A DNA stretch of 64,000 nucleotides, taken from positions 206,078 to 270,077 of the forward strand of contig JAENYZ010000002.1 in NCBI GenBank assembly GCA_016841525.1, read 5' to 3'. Below are positions 8,550 to 18,435 of the stretch, piece after piece (positions within the stretch are counted from its first letter, which is position 1; each line of letters opens with the position of its first letter). The translations under genes were made by a program, and so were the position numbers. Source of the DNA: Anaerolineaceae bacterium. Its GTDB lineage: Bacteria; Chloroflexota; Anaerolineae; Anaerolineales; Anaerolineaceae. The notes beneath the pieces are model-generated. The model saw only the letters and a list, made by a program, of their open reading frames with translations. It ran no database searches and was not told where the DNA came from.

Positions 8550-11500
8550 TCAATTATCATTGTATATCAGTAGTAATATCACCTTGTAAATTAGCTCTTC
8601 AGATCCCCTGGATTCGTAGGCGCCAATATCGCAATGAAGACCTTGTGGTCGTACTACACCGCGCTGATCTATCCCAGGGCAAAGCGAATCGTCACCTGCA
8701 TCAATTGCAGGACTGCCAGGAAGCAGGGCATGGGTCAATGTTGGGCCGCTGTTATCAGCCAGAGGACCGAGCAGGGCGTCAACGCCGATCAGATCACTTG
8801 CCACCGGTGAACAGCTGTCATCCTGAACCAGGTTGTGCCCCATGGAAACCACATTCCCTGTAACGCCAGATGCAAATTTCTCGCAGGCGTACCATTGATT
8901 GCCGGTGATGATGGTGTTCGAAAGCGTCAGCGTTGGAATAAAGGAACTGTAACTTCCGATGAAAATTGCCGATGACGCATATTCGGGCGCAATGTTGTTG
9001 GCGATGGTTGAGTTGTTGATGGTGATATCGCCGTCGGTCATGAAGATTGCGCCGCCGTGCCATCCAGTTGCGGTGTTGCCGCTGATGGTGCTGTTGGTGA
9101 TGGTCATGTTACCGAGGGACCGGATGGCACCGCCGGTGTCATTTGAAACGTTTCCACTTATCGTGGAGCGGACGATGGTGGTCGTTGTATTGAAGAAGGC
9201 GTAGATGCCGCCGCCAGACCATCCTGCTTGGTTATCCGCAACTGTGCTGTCAATTAAATTGAGTACTGCGCCATCGCCGTTGTAAATCCCGCCGCCGCCC
9301 TGCCAGTAATCACCGGCATCGGTTGCCATGACATTATTAATGACAGCTACATGGTCGAGGGTCAGGTGACCGTTGTTCAAAACGCCACCTGCTAGCTGCC
9401 AGCCGTAACCGTTTGCAAGGTTAAGATGGCGCACCTCTGCTGTTGTACCGGCATTGATGATCAAAATCCGGTCCGAGGAATTACCGCTGACCGTTAAGTC
9501 GGGTGCATCAGATCCATCAATGGTCAGGTTCTTTCCGAGTGTCAATGGGCCCGAAAGAAGGGTAATTGTCTGCCCTTCCAGATCGGGTGAAAAAGTGACG
9601 GTCCCATCTGCACAAACAGCATTTAACGCATTGCGGAGCGATCCGACGCCGCTGTCAGCTGTGTTCTCAACCATAACAGTTTCCGGACAGGTTAAGCGAA
9701 TCTGATCAACCATCACCGGTTCAGATAAGCCGTCAGGAATGATGAATGCAATCCTGTCAACATCTTCTAAATCAAGGGTGGCTCCTGTGTCGTTTACAAA
9801 CGCATCAAAGGGCAGCTCAATTTTTTGCCATCCAGTGAAATCATCTATGAAGGAGGTGCTAAAGGATGTCGAATTTTTATCCGCCTGGTACAAGCGCACG
9901 TAATCGACCTGCATCGACTGCGGGAAAGTGGTTTCTTCTCCAACCGGACCGCCGAAATTGCCGCCAACAGCGACATTCAGGAGAATATAGAAGGGGTGAT
10001 TGAAGACCCATTGTTTGCCCAACAAGTAATCATCATCCGGGGTGGCTGTAAAGAACGGTACGCCGTCGAGCAACCAAACAATCTTGTCCGGTTCCCATTC
10101 TACGGCAAAGATGTGGAATTGGTTGCCAACAGGTTCACCGAGATCATAATATTGACCATAACTTGCCCCACCGGAATAGCCTGGCCCATGCAAGGTGCCA
10201 AAAATCTCGTTTGGTACTCTGCCGACATATTCCATGATATCAATCTCACCGGACTGCGGCCAACCCACATGATCGAGATCTGTACCAAGCATCCAGAATG
10301 CCGGCCATAAACCTGCACCCTCGGGCACTTTAATACGGGCTTCCACACGACCATAGGCGACTTCAAAGCGATCTTTGGTAAGCAAACGTGCGGAGGTATA
10401 TTCGCAAGGTCCGTAATAACACATCAGCGAACCATCTGCTTCCTTTGCAGTAATCTGCAGGTTGCCGCCGCCGTCCAAAGCAGCATTTTCCGTGCTGGCT
10501 GTGTAGAATTCGAGTTCATCATTCCCCCAACCTGGGATGCCGTTGGCGGTGCCGTCGCCGTATTCCTGCCCCCATATCGATTCATCAGGTGCCGTACCCG
10601 CTTCGTCGTTGAATTCGTCGCTCCATACCAGCTCCCAATCAGACGGCTGGTTGTTAATTTCCTCTTGATTGACAAGGTTGATTTCGATATCCTTGCTGCT
10701 GTTCTGGCCGTAGTACCAGAAATTCAGACCGCCTGAATCGCTCCAGTTTTGCCCGATGGGGAAGGTACGGCTGAATGTGAAGGATCCTCTGCCATGTTTT
10801 TGAGCTGCTACCAAAACATGCTCAAAGGCTCCCTGGCCGGGTAATGCTAGGGCATCATCTGCTTCAATTTCCAGGTTTGTCAATGTCGCTTTTTTATCAA
10901 CTTCCCAAAAATAAGGGGTGGTCTCGAAGTCATCCAGCAAGTTAGGATCGTAGGATTCATCATCAAGGATTGTCAGGCGTGCAATCGGCGGGAGACCCAG
11001 TTCAGCACCGCCGGTAGGATTGGAGAGTGAAAGCACGACGCCAAGGTCCCCTTGATACTTATTGTCATTAATGGTTTGGACAGTGAAGGTTTGCTGGGTC
11101 GTATTCGGGTCAAAAATCAGGGTTTCCTGGGTTGGGATGTAGTCACGATCAGGGATTGCTGCCCCGTACTCTGTCGTTACATCGATGGTAACAGTTTCTT
11201 CGACAGGCTTGTTGAGCTTGACAATAGCATTGGCAGTAGATCCCTCGAGGACGTCATAATTGATTGAGCCGAAGCTTACCGTCAGGGGGCGTTCTGGTGC
11301 GAGGCCGTACACCATGACATTATCCAAATAATAAACTGCTGGTCCACCTGTGTTGAGTGTACCCAACCCGTAGCCGTGAACCTCAGATAAGTTGAAGCCG
11401 TCGTTCGGTGCACCATTGCCAATTTCTTTGCGGGTCATGTCAACAAAGGGGATTTTGATCTCTTGCCATCCGCTGAAATCATCGATGAAGGTAAAGGTCC

Positions 11501-12542
11501 AGCGTTCAGCGTCGTCCGTGGTTGAATCCGGGTTGCGGTTATCCAGCACATCGAAGAATATGGTTGTGCCTGATCCGGTCCCGTACAACCAGAAGGAGAT
11601 GCCTTCATAGGCGCTCCAATCCTGGGGGATCCAGGTGTCGACAGTTTCATTTTCGAAGTTGTGCACAAAGCCAGCCCAAGCGTCAACATTGAGGTCCATT
11701 TGCAAAACAAAGTTGGGTTCCTCTGCATTTGGTAAGGGGGCTGGAGGTGAATCGGTTGTTGACAAAATTGGTGGGTCACTGTTGGGGTCATTGAAGGTAA
11801 CGAAACCGATTTCTATACCATTGGCATCCGTTCCGTAGGGCAAACCCGATTCGAAATCGTCAACCAGAGCAGTTGGCTCTGTATCGGCGGATGTGAATGA
11901 GAACAGGTCAAAATCAACCTCGACAGTGGAACCAGAAATCCCGGATACACCGGAAATCACAACCACAATCTCATCAAGATTGCCGTTGAAGGTGCCGTCA
12001 CCGCCGGTGTTCAGGTTGATGAAGTCGCTGACCGGTGCGCTGATCAAGGTCCATTGGTCATCAAAATTAGCGCTAGTGAAGACGGTGTCAAGTCGGAAAG
12101 AATCTTCCACGCCATCTGTCCAGCCGTTACCGTCCAGATCCTCCCGAATAGTGATTTCGAGGGTGTACTGGTCAACGGTGGCATTGCTCTGGTTGAGCAC
12201 CCAGACGTTGAAGATTGGGCTGGAGGGGGGGACAATTTGAGCCGCATTATCCATGTTGCGATATAAACCGCCGTAAAAGACGGAGGCCGATCCTTCACCG
12301 CCCCAACCTGTACTGAGGTAATAAGCACCTTCATAGGGACGGTCATCAGCAATGCCGTACCCACCGCCGGCCGAATTACCTCCGAAGTATCCCCAATCTG
12401 ACACGTCGCCGTCCTCAAAATCATCGATGACTATCAGTTCATCAACGGCGCCGACTGGGGTTGAAGGGAACGCTCCCAAAACCATGCTAAATAAAAGTGT
12501 AAAGGCAATAAATTTTATTGAAAATGGAAAATTTGCTTTCAT
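8550..12542 (-). CDS. secreted multidomain GH16 endo-beta-1,3-glucanase-like protein with nested catalytic domain
   Basis: 1330 aa with a Sec signal peptide (residues 1 to about 32). Domains in order: two galactose-binding-like beta-sandwiches (about 36-215 and 225-413); a Calx-beta domain (about 418-528); a third beta-sandwich split into 536-626 and 890-952; the GH16 domain (about 636-886) sitting inside that split; and a C-terminal right-handed beta-helix with repeated NSTISGN-type turns (about 955-1310), ending in a DIGAYE motif. The GH16 signature GEIDIMEY is at 765-772, with nucleophile Glu766 and acid/base Glu771. Laminarin or a similar beta-1,3-glucan is the family-based guess. The protein probably feeds on or remodels polysaccharide outside the cell. 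Start ATG has AGGAG upstream. Confidence 0.9.
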   Translation of the reverse strand: MKANFPFSIKFIAFTLLFSMVLGAFPSTPVGAVDELIVIDDFEDGDVSDWGYFGGNSAGGGYGIADDRPYEGAYYLSTGWGGEGSASVFYGGLYRNMDNAAQIVPPSSPIFNVWVLNQSNATVDQYTLEITIREDLDGNGWTDGVEDSFRLDTVFTSANFDDQWTLISAPVSDFINLNTGGDGTFNGNLDEIVVVISGVSGISGSTVEVDFDLFSFTSADTEPTALVDDFESGLPYGTDANGIEIGFVTFNDPNSDPPILSTTDSPPAPLPNAEEPNFVLQMDLNVDAWAGFVHNFENETVDTWIPQDWSAYEGISFWLYGTGSGTTIFFDVLDNRNPDSTTDDAERWTFTFIDDFSGWQEIKIPFVDMTRKEIGNGAPNDGFNLSEVHGYGLGTLNTGGPAVYYLDNVMVYGLAPERPLTVSFGSINYDVLEGSTANAIVKLNKPVEETVTIDVTTEYGAAIPDRDYIPTQETLIFDPNTTQQTFTVQTINDNKYQGDLGVVLSLSNPTGGAELGLPPIARLTILDDESYDPNLLDDFETTPYFWEVDKKATLTNLEIEADDALALPGQGAFEHVLVAAQKHGRGSFTFSRTFPIGQNWSDSGGLNFWYYGQNSSKDIEINLVNQEEINNQPSDWELVWSDEFNDEAGTAPDESIWGQEYGDGTANGIPGWGNDELEFYTASTENAALDGGGNLQITAKEADGSLMCYYGPCEYTSARLLTKDRFEVAYGRVEARIKVPEGAGLWPAFWMLGTDLDHVGWPQSGEIDIMEYVGRVPNEIFGTLHGPGYSGGASYGQYYDLGEPVGNQFHIFAVEWEPDKIVWLLDGVPFFTATPDDDYLLGKQWVFNHPFYILLNVAVGGNFGGPVGEETTFPQSMQVDYVRLYQADKNSTSFSTSFIDDFTGWQKIELPFDAFVNDTGATLDLEDVDRIAFIIPDGLSEPVMVDQIRLTCPETVMVENTADSGVGSLRNALNAVCADGTVTFSPDLEGQTITLLSGPLTLGKNLTIDGSDAPDLTVSGNSSDRILIINAGTTAEVRHLNLANGYGWQLAGGVLNNGHLTLDHVAVINNVMATDAGDYWQGGGGIYNGDGAVLNLIDSTVADNQAGWSGGGIYAFFNTTTTIVRSTISGNVSNDTGGAIRSLGNMTITNSTISGNTATGWHGGAIFMTDGDITINNSTIANNIAPEYASSAIFIGSYSSFIPTLTLSNTIITGNQWYACEKFASGVTGNVVSMGHNLVQDDSCSPVASDLIGVDALLGPLADNSGPTLTHALLPGSPAIDAGDDSLCPGIDQRGVVRPQGLHCDIGAYESRGSEELIYKVILLLIYNDN

Positions 12543-12928
12543 TTTTGCTCCTATAATGAAATATGTGGATGAGAAGTCCTTTTGGTTTTATTACCCGAAA
12601 TTTTTTAATAGAACCTCCTTATTTCAAGACATCCCCCAAGGATTGACCAGGGATATATATTTCCTGCAAGTATATTATTGCAGCAGTGTGTTGTGATGAA
12701 AGCTGGTATGCTTGAGAGCAAAGCGGTAAACCCTGTTATTCAATTAACTAATTCATTCTTTGATCTTTTATTGATTATACATTAAAAAAAAGTGAACAAT
12801 CAAGGGATTTTTATCAAATTTACCTGTCAATTTTCTGCGAATTAATTACTGAACCAGGGTCCTTATTGAGGATGAAAAATAATGAGTGATAGGATCATTT
12901 GAAATTTTTTTGGAGCGGGAGAAAATTA

Positions 12929-13079
12929 CTAAGAAACAATCTCTGCTTTGACAAATCCCGCATCTAGAAGAATGTTTTTTATTGGGTTTTTGTCTTCCAA
13001 AACCTGTAGAACGAAACACGCTTCACCGGTCAATTGTTGTGTGAGGGTTCTACTTGAAATTTGGGTTAAACAAAAGTGA
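12929..13079 (-). pseudogene. possible C-terminal gene remnant
   Basis: Read on the minus strand, about 50 codons are open and end at TAG 12929-12931. They encode a protein-like segment ending in NPIKNILLDAGFVKAEIVS. There is an in-frame stop just upstream and no start codon. The peptide looks like the tail of an alpha/beta enzyme, but I do not recognise the parent. It could be chance. Confidence 0.3.
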
Positions 13080-13115
13080 TAAAGTTAATGCTGAAAAGTA
13101 AAAAATCACCTGTAT

Positions 13116-13150
13116 ATATGACGTGATATGACATATTAAGAAACTATAAT
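13116..13150 (+). promoter_or_regulatory. uvrA promoter with putative TGAC-repeat operator
   Basis: TATAAT at 13145-13150 is a good -10 box. The 21 bp at 13116-13136 contain two direct TGAC repeats 10 bp apart, TGAC-N6-TGACATAT, covering the -35 zone. The same pattern in the same spacing occurs upstream of the WYL regulator at 18219-18239. A -35 hexamer is not obvious, as expected of an activator- or repressor-controlled promoter. Confidence 0.5.
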
Positions 13151-13195
13151 CATCTCAGATAACCAAATATACTTCCAAGCAGGTGAGTAATAAGC

Positions 13196-16099
13196 ATGTA
13201 TCCAGATCGAATCATCATTAAAGGCGCAAAAGAACATAATTTAAAAAAGGTGGATGTCAGCTTGCCAAGGCATAAGCTCATCATCCTGACGGGTGTATCC
13301 GGCAGCGGGAAGTCTTCGCTGGCTTTTGACACCCTCTATGCTGAAGGGCAGCGGCGTTATGTAGAATCGCTTTCATCCTTTGCCCGTCAGTTCATTGGGC
13401 AGATGGAAAAGCCGAAGGTGGACTTTATTGGCGGCTTGAGTCCGGCGATTGCCATTGAGCAGAAACCTGTCAGCCGCAACCCCCGCTCAACCGTTGCTAC
13501 CGTGACGGAGATTGCGGATTATTTACGGGTCTTGTTCGCCCGGGTCGGAACGCCCCATTGTTACGAGTGCGGCCGTGAACTTCATGCCCAAACTGCGCAG
13601 GAAATTGTTGAACAGGTGTCAGATTTGCCCCCTGGGAACCGCTTCCAGATATTGGCACCCCTGGCACGCCAGCGCAAAGGCACTTTCAAAGATGTGATTG
13701 CCCAGGTCAAAGCGGATGGGTATACACGGATTCGCATTGATGGCGAAACCTATGAACTGGTTGAAAAGATCAGGCTTGATAAGAATAAAAAGCACAATAT
13801 TGACCTGGTTGTGGACCGCCAGATTGCAAAGAACCCGAAAGATACGGATTACCGAGATTATTTAACGCGATTAACGGATTCCATCGAAACAGCCTTAAAA
13901 GCAGGTGAAGGCATGGTGGTGATTCAGCGGGAAGGCGAAGCGGATTGGCTGCTCTCGGAATCCCTTGCCTGCCCGGATTGCGGCATCAGTTTTCCTAGCC
14001 TGGAGCCGACCATGTTTAGCTTCAATTCCCCAATGGGGATGTGCCCCTCCTGCAACGGCCTGGGTGAACATTACGAATTTGATATTGACCTGATCATTGA
14101 TCCTGCAAAATCCGTAGGTGAGGGTGCCGTTCGTCCCTGGGGTGAAGTTAGCAAAAAGAAGAGCACGTATATTTATGATGCTGCGGGACAAATTCTTTCA
14201 GCCTTTGGCGTGAACCTGGATACTCCCTGGACGGAAATACCGGTTGAAGGCAGGCAGGCGATTTTGCATGGAGGGGTGCAGGTGACTTCAAGATGGGATA
14301 ATGACCGGGGCAGCGGCGAATATGAATATATCACAGAAGGCATATTAAAATCGCTTGCACGTCGATATAAACAAACCAGCTCTGAAAATTCACGACGATA
14401 TTACCAGAGCTTTATGAGCCAGCAGCCCTGTAAGGAATGCAGCGGAAAACGCCTCAGACCTGAAAGCCTTGCTGTGAGTATTGATGGGGTCAACATTGAT
14501 GATGTGATGCATTTGAACATCAGCGAGGCTTATGATTGGGCGGCGAGTGTTGAATCTGCATTGAATTTGGAATCTCGGGTGATTGCAGAAGAAGTACTTA
14601 AAGAAATCCAGGGACGACTGCAATTTTTATTGAATGTCGGATTACACTACCTGACATTGAGCCGTTCAGCACCAAGCCTTTCAGGTGGCGAGGGACAACG
14701 CATTCGCCTGGCAAGCCAGATCGGCTGTGGATTGGTGGGTGTCTTATATGTACTGGATGAACCAACGATCGGTTTGCATCAGCGGGATAATAAACGACTG
14801 CTGGAAACCTTAACCCATTTGCGGGATATGGGCAATACCGTTGTTGTAGTGGAGCATGATGAAGAAACCATCCGGACGGCTGATTACATTGTTGACCTTG
14901 GACCCGGTGCTGGTGTGAAAGGCGGTGAGATCGTCGCATGCGGAAACTTACAAATGATATTGGAAGAACCAGGGTCTCTTACGGGACGCTATCTTAGGAA
15001 GGAGCTACAGGTTCATTCGCCGCATGAGAAGCGGCGCCCGATCAATGGAAAATGGCTGCGCCTGGTTGGCGCTCGCCAGAATAACCTGAAAAACATAACT
15101 GCCAGCTTTCCCCTGGGTTTGTTTACCTGTGTGACTGGCGTTTCAGGCAGCGGCAAATCATCACTGGTTGCACAAACATTGCAGCCGCTCCTCGCCCGGG
15201 AACTGCATCGCGCCAAGGATAAACCGGGTGACCACGATCACCTGGAGGGGCTGGATTATGTTAACAAGGTCGTGAACATTACCCAAGAGCCGATTGGGCG
15301 CACGCCGCGGTCGAACCCTGCCACTTATGTAAACGTGTGGGGTGAGATCCGGGATTTGTTTGCCCTGACACCGGAAGCCAAACTTCGAGCATATGATAAA
15401 GGTCGCTTTAGCTTCAATGTCAAGGGCGGCCGCTGTGAAGCCTGCAAAGGCTATGGGCGGAAAAAGGTCGCCATGCACTTTTTGCCGGATGTTTGGGTGA
15501 CCTGCAATGTCTGTAAAGGTGAACGTTTCAATCGTGAAACTTTACAGATTAAATATAAGGGAAAATCAATTGCAGACGTGCTTGATATGGATGTGGATGA
15601 GGGGTTGGCGTTTTTTGAGAACGTACCGAAGATCAAACGCATTTTACAAACCCTGTCAGATGTCGGATTGGGATACATCAAACTTGGTCAAAGCGCTACA
15701 ACGCTTTCAGGTGGCGAAGCGCAGCGTGTTAAACTGGCGAAGGAATTGTCACGGATCAGCACGGGCGACACGGTTTATGTTCTGGATGAGCCAACCACCG
15801 GGCTGCATTTTGCCGACATTCAAAAACTGCTGGATGTGCTGCATCGCCTGACGGATGCTGGTAATACGGTTATCGTCATCGAACACAACCTGGATGTGAT
15901 AAAGACAGCGGATTGGCTGATTGACCTCGGCCCTGAAGGTGGTGATCAGGGCGGACAAATTGTGGCAGAAGGTACCCCGGAATCCGTCGCGATGATGGAT
16001 AAGAGCTATACGGGAACTTTTCTTCGAAAAATTTTAGGTATCCCATTGCGGACACTTGATCTATCGGAGCGGCTTGTGGGCTTGAGAGAGCTTTCGTGA
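13196..16099 (+). CDS. uvrA: excinuclease ABC subunit A
   Basis: 967 aa damage-recognition ATPase of nucleotide excision repair; it loads UvrB (encoded at 57773) onto lesions. Two ABC modules are seen: Walker A GVSGSGKSS at residue 33 and again at about 648, with signatures LSGGEGQR and LSGGEAQR. The zinc modules are present as CxxC pairs (CPDC...CPSC in the first half and CEAC...CNVC in the second). Start ATG 13196 follows AGGTGAG. Length is typical. Expression is probably damage-responsive given the repeat motif in its promoter. Confidence 0.97.
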   Translation: MYPDRIIIKGAKEHNLKKVDVSLPRHKLIILTGVSGSGKSSLAFDTLYAEGQRRYVESLSSFARQFIGQMEKPKVDFIGGLSPAIAIEQKPVSRNPRSTVATVTEIADYLRVLFARVGTPHCYECGRELHAQTAQEIVEQVSDLPPGNRFQILAPLARQRKGTFKDVIAQVKADGYTRIRIDGETYELVEKIRLDKNKKHNIDLVVDRQIAKNPKDTDYRDYLTRLTDSIETALKAGEGMVVIQREGEADWLLSESLACPDCGISFPSLEPTMFSFNSPMGMCPSCNGLGEHYEFDIDLIIDPAKSVGEGAVRPWGEVSKKKSTYIYDAAGQILSAFGVNLDTPWTEIPVEGRQAILHGGVQVTSRWDNDRGSGEYEYITEGILKSLARRYKQTSSENSRRYYQSFMSQQPCKECSGKRLRPESLAVSIDGVNIDDVMHLNISEAYDWAASVESALNLESRVIAEEVLKEIQGRLQFLLNVGLHYLTLSRSAPSLSGGEGQRIRLASQIGCGLVGVLYVLDEPTIGLHQRDNKRLLETLTHLRDMGNTVVVVEHDEETIRTADYIVDLGPGAGVKGGEIVACGNLQMILEEPGSLTGRYLRKELQVHSPHEKRRPINGKWLRLVGARQNNLKNITASFPLGLFTCVTGVSGSGKSSLVAQTLQPLLARELHRAKDKPGDHDHLEGLDYVNKVVNITQEPIGRTPRSNPATYVNVWGEIRDLFALTPEAKLRAYDKGRFSFNVKGGRCEACKGYGRKKVAMHFLPDVWVTCNVCKGERFNRETLQIKYKGKSIADVLDMDVDEGLAFFENVPKIKRILQTLSDVGLGYIKLGQSATTLSGGEAQRVKLAKELSRISTGDTVYVLDEPTTGLHFADIQKLLDVLHRLTDAGNTVIVIEHNLDVIKTADWLIDLGPEGGDQGGQIVAEGTPESVAMMDKSYTGTFLRKILGIPLRTLDLSERLVGLRELS

Positions 16100-16208
16100 T
16101 AGAGGAATATTCTTATCAAAAAATGTGTATTAATCGATTAACGTGAGTGAATTAACACCTAAAAACCAGATTGAATTTTTTAATAAACTTGCATGAAAGG
16201 AGATTGTA

Positions 16209-16694
16209 ATGCCAATAATTGAAGTAATATCTCACCCTGAAGTTAAGGTGGTTGGGTTGAAGTATCATGGAAAAAACCAGGCCGGGGAGATCCCGAAGCT
16301 CTGGCAGGAAATTGATCAATACTGGGATAAGATCCAATCTTTGGATGAGGCTGCCCATGCCGGTTATGGGATTAGCATGATGGATGAGGATTTTGAGAAG
16401 GCCATGGTTTTTGATTACATTGCCGGGTTCCCAGTTTTAGATGAAGAAGCACAACAACCTGAAGATTTGGACGCTTTCACCATCCCCGCCGGTGAATATG
16501 CGGTGATCACCGTACCAAACCTTGAAAGCATCATGCAGGCTTATGATGCCGTCTATCGCTGGGTATCCCAATCCGACGAATATGACCTGGACCTTTCAAA
16601 AGGAAATTTCAATTTTGAATTGTACGGGGAGGAATTTATGCCCAATGAGGGTTCGGAAAAATTTTATATTTACGTTCCTATCAGAGAAAAATAG
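16209..16694 (+). CDS. GyrI-like small-molecule-binding domain protein (first of two)
   Basis: 161 aa, stand-alone GyrI-like (AraC effector-binding / SOUL-type) domain with no DNA-binding region. The fold is recognisable from the spacing of the two beta-alpha-beta-beta halves and the closing EKFYIYVPI strand. Such proteins bind, and in a few studied cases hydrolyse, drug-like molecules. GAAAGGAG lies just before ATG 16209. The next gene, 9 nt downstream, is a second, diverged copy of the same fold, so the two form an operon. Ligand unknown. Confidence 0.8.
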   Translation: MPIIEVISHPEVKVVGLKYHGKNQAGEIPKLWQEIDQYWDKIQSLDEAAHAGYGISMMDEDFEKAMVFDYIAGFPVLDEEAQQPEDLDAFTIPAGEYAVITVPNLESIMQAYDAVYRWVSQSDEYDLDLSKGNFNFELYGEEFMPNEGSEKFYIYVPIREK

Positions 16695-16703
16695 GAAACT
16701 CAA

Positions 16704-17159
16704 ATGGAACCCCAAATTATCTACAAACCTGCCTTCACAGTCATTGGCATTCCTTATGTGGGCGAGAACCTGGAAAGGGACATGGATGCCTTGTGGGCTC
16801 AGCTTGCAAAACGATATGCCGAGCTGCCCCATGCAGACCCGGACCAGGGGTTTGGGGTCCACAAATTTTCAGATGATGGCCGCAGCTACCTGGCGGGTTT
16901 TGCGGCACATCGCGATGGCACATTACCCCCAGGGATGGTCGAGCAGTGGATTTGTGAGAACGCCTATGCTGTTTTCATTCACAGGGGGTCTTTGGCGAGT
17001 TTGGCGGAAACAATGACGCGAATCTTTGATAGGTGGCTGCCCGGTTCAGGTTACCAGCTTGCCGAGGATTATTTTTTTGAATGCTATGATGACCGCTTTA
17101 ATCCAGGATCGCCAGATTCGGTGTTGTTTGTTTATGTGCCGGTGAGAGAAATAAATTGA
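16704..17159 (+). CDS. GyrI-like small-molecule-binding domain protein (second of two)
   Basis: 151 aa, the same fold as the preceding gene but low identity to it; it closes with the VLFVYVPVRE strand. AGGAAA precedes ATG 16704. It is translationally close to its partner (9 nt) and convergent with the WYL regulator gene, which suggests a ligand-sensing or detoxifying role in the same locus. No catalytic residue is certain. Confidence 0.78.
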   Translation: MEPQIIYKPAFTVIGIPYVGENLERDMDALWAQLAKRYAELPHADPDQGFGVHKFSDDGRSYLAGFAAHRDGTLPPGMVEQWICENAYAVFIHRGSLASLAETMTRIFDRWLPGSGYQLAEDYFFECYDDRFNPGSPDSVLFVYVPVREIN

Positions 17160-17172
17160 AGCTGTATGGATG

Positions 17173-17217
17173 ACCTACCCCCTGACCCCCTCCCTGAAGG
17201 GAAGGGGAAGTTCATTT
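17173..17217. repeat. dispersed palindromic element between GyrI-like gene and WYL gene
   Basis: Contains CCCCCTCCCT followed by AGGGAAGGGG, a variant of the CCTCTCCCTC family. It sits between convergent stops and could double as a transcription barrier, though there is no T-run. Confidence 0.45.
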
Positions 17218-17244
17218 ACGGTGCCTTTCTTGCTGAATTGAATA

Positions 17245-18198
17245 TTATTGCTCATATTGTGCTAATAAATCCCTGGCTGCCTGCTGGACGCGTTCTGCCA
17301 GTTCGGGCGGTTCTATTGCTTTCGCCAGCTTTCCCCAGCTGAGCACGAAACCAGCCGCCCAATCGAGGTTGTCCACATCGAAGCAGATTTCGACCGAACC
17401 ATCTTCAATATCCTTAACCTTCATCCATTCGTCCGAGCGTTCGCGCATTCGGGGTGCAGCTTCAGGCGCCATGCGAACCACCACGTGGTACTGGTTTTCA
17501 AAGCGCATGGTTTCTTCTAAATAAGCTTTTGCATCAAAATCTGATGGCATCTTGAAAGGCGTTTTGGTTTCTTCCATTCCCAGGATGCGGTCAATACGGA
17601 AAGTACGCAGTTCTTCACGCATGTGGCAGTAGCCAACCAGGTACCAGTTCCCCCATCGGAAGCTGAGCGCGTAGGGGTCAACCAAGCGATCGGTTTCTAC
17701 ACGAGAAAAACTGTGATAACGCAATTTGACCTGCTGCGCCTGTGCCATGCAGTCACGCAGGTCTGCCATCAGGTCGTGATAGGGTGTGTAATCCCTGGAA
17801 GTACTGGTCATGATTACCAGGCTGCGCTGCGCCCTTTGTACTTCCTGGCGAATGTCATCCGGTAAAACGTTGTCGAGCTTGGCAGTGACCCCTGTGATCG
17901 CGTCTTTGAAGGGTTTGCCCCAGAAATCCAACATCAGCTGTGTGCCCATGTAGAGCACGGTAGCTTCTTCGGGTGTGAAGATCAAAGGGGGCAGTTTATA
18001 GGTCTTCAGAAGCGAGAAACCCCCGTAGGGACCGCGCTCGGAATACAGCGGGATGCCCATCTCTTCCAGCATGCCGATGTAGCGGTGGATCGTTCGGTCG
18101 GAGACATCCAGCTCATTGGACAGCTCCGAGACCGTCCAGTGCCGGCGGGACTGGAACAGGAAGATCATTGAAAGCAGACGGGTGGCAACGCTGGTCAT
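17245..18198 (-). CDS. HTH-WYL domain transcriptional regulator
   Basis: 317 aa from ATG 18198. A longer frame to 18237 is open, but those extra codons overlap the promoter elements. The N-terminal winged HTH (residues 1-70, with WTVSELSNELDVSDRTIHR) is followed by a WYL sensor domain (around 120-205, with WGNWYLVGYCH and FRIDRI) and the C-terminal WCX extension. WYL proteins such as PafB/PafC respond to DNA damage by sensing nucleic acid or nucleotide ligands; others are defence regulators. The upstream operator-like repeat shared with uvrA suggests this protein autoregulates and controls uvrA. That link is inference. Confidence 0.88.
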   Translation of the reverse strand: MTSVATRLLSMIFLFQSRRHWTVSELSNELDVSDRTIHRYIGMLEEMGIPLYSERGPYGGFSLLKTYKLPPLIFTPEEATVLYMGTQLMLDFWGKPFKDAITGVTAKLDNVLPDDIRQEVQRAQRSLVIMTSTSRDYTPYHDLMADLRDCMAQAQQVKLRYHSFSRVETDRLVDPYALSFRWGNWYLVGYCHMREELRTFRIDRILGMEETKTPFKMPSDFDAKAYLEETMRFENQYHVVVRMAPEAAPRMRERSDEWMKVKDIEDGSVEICFDVDNLDWAAGFVLSWGKLAKAIEPPELAERVQQAARDLLAQYEQ

Positions 18199-18204
18199 GG
18201 AGAT

Positions 18205-18239
18205 AGTATACCGCGAAAATATGACATAAAATGACATAT
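18205..18239 (-). promoter_or_regulatory. WYL-gene promoter and putative operator, leaderless
   Basis: On the minus strand: TGTCATAT (18226-18219), 8 nt, then TATACT (18210-18205), then only 6 nt to ATG 18198. The transcript would therefore begin at or within 1-2 nt of the start codon. On the plus strand 18219-18239 reads TGAC-N6-TGACATAT inside ATAT flanks, matching 13116-13136 upstream of uvrA. Confidence 0.5.
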
Positions 18240-18435
18240 AATTTTCAATTTGAGGATTTTTACCAGCGATAAATCGGCAGTTTCAATTGTAGTTTATCTG
18301 TCAATTGAATTAATCCCAAAAAAAATGATTATTTTTACAAAATAACGCTGTAAAGCAATGGGCTCAGGGTTAATTTTTTATATCCAGTAGAATGAAAATG
18401 AGAAAGTTAAAAGACAAGTAATTAAGGAGGAAAAA

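Larger units (their letters stand above)
12543..13195. other. divergent intergenic region, GH16 gene / uvrA
   Basis: No intact gene. It contains a possible gene remnant (12929-13079, minus), the TGAC-repeat motif at 13116-13136 and a TATAAT box before uvrA. The stretch 12600-12900 is AT-rich without clear signals. Confidence 0.5.

Noticed and set aside
8550-12542. GH16 protein as an FLPLVLK-tailed protein
   Set aside because: Its C-terminus ends in a different hydrophobic stretch after the DIGAYE motif; the tail motif is not there.
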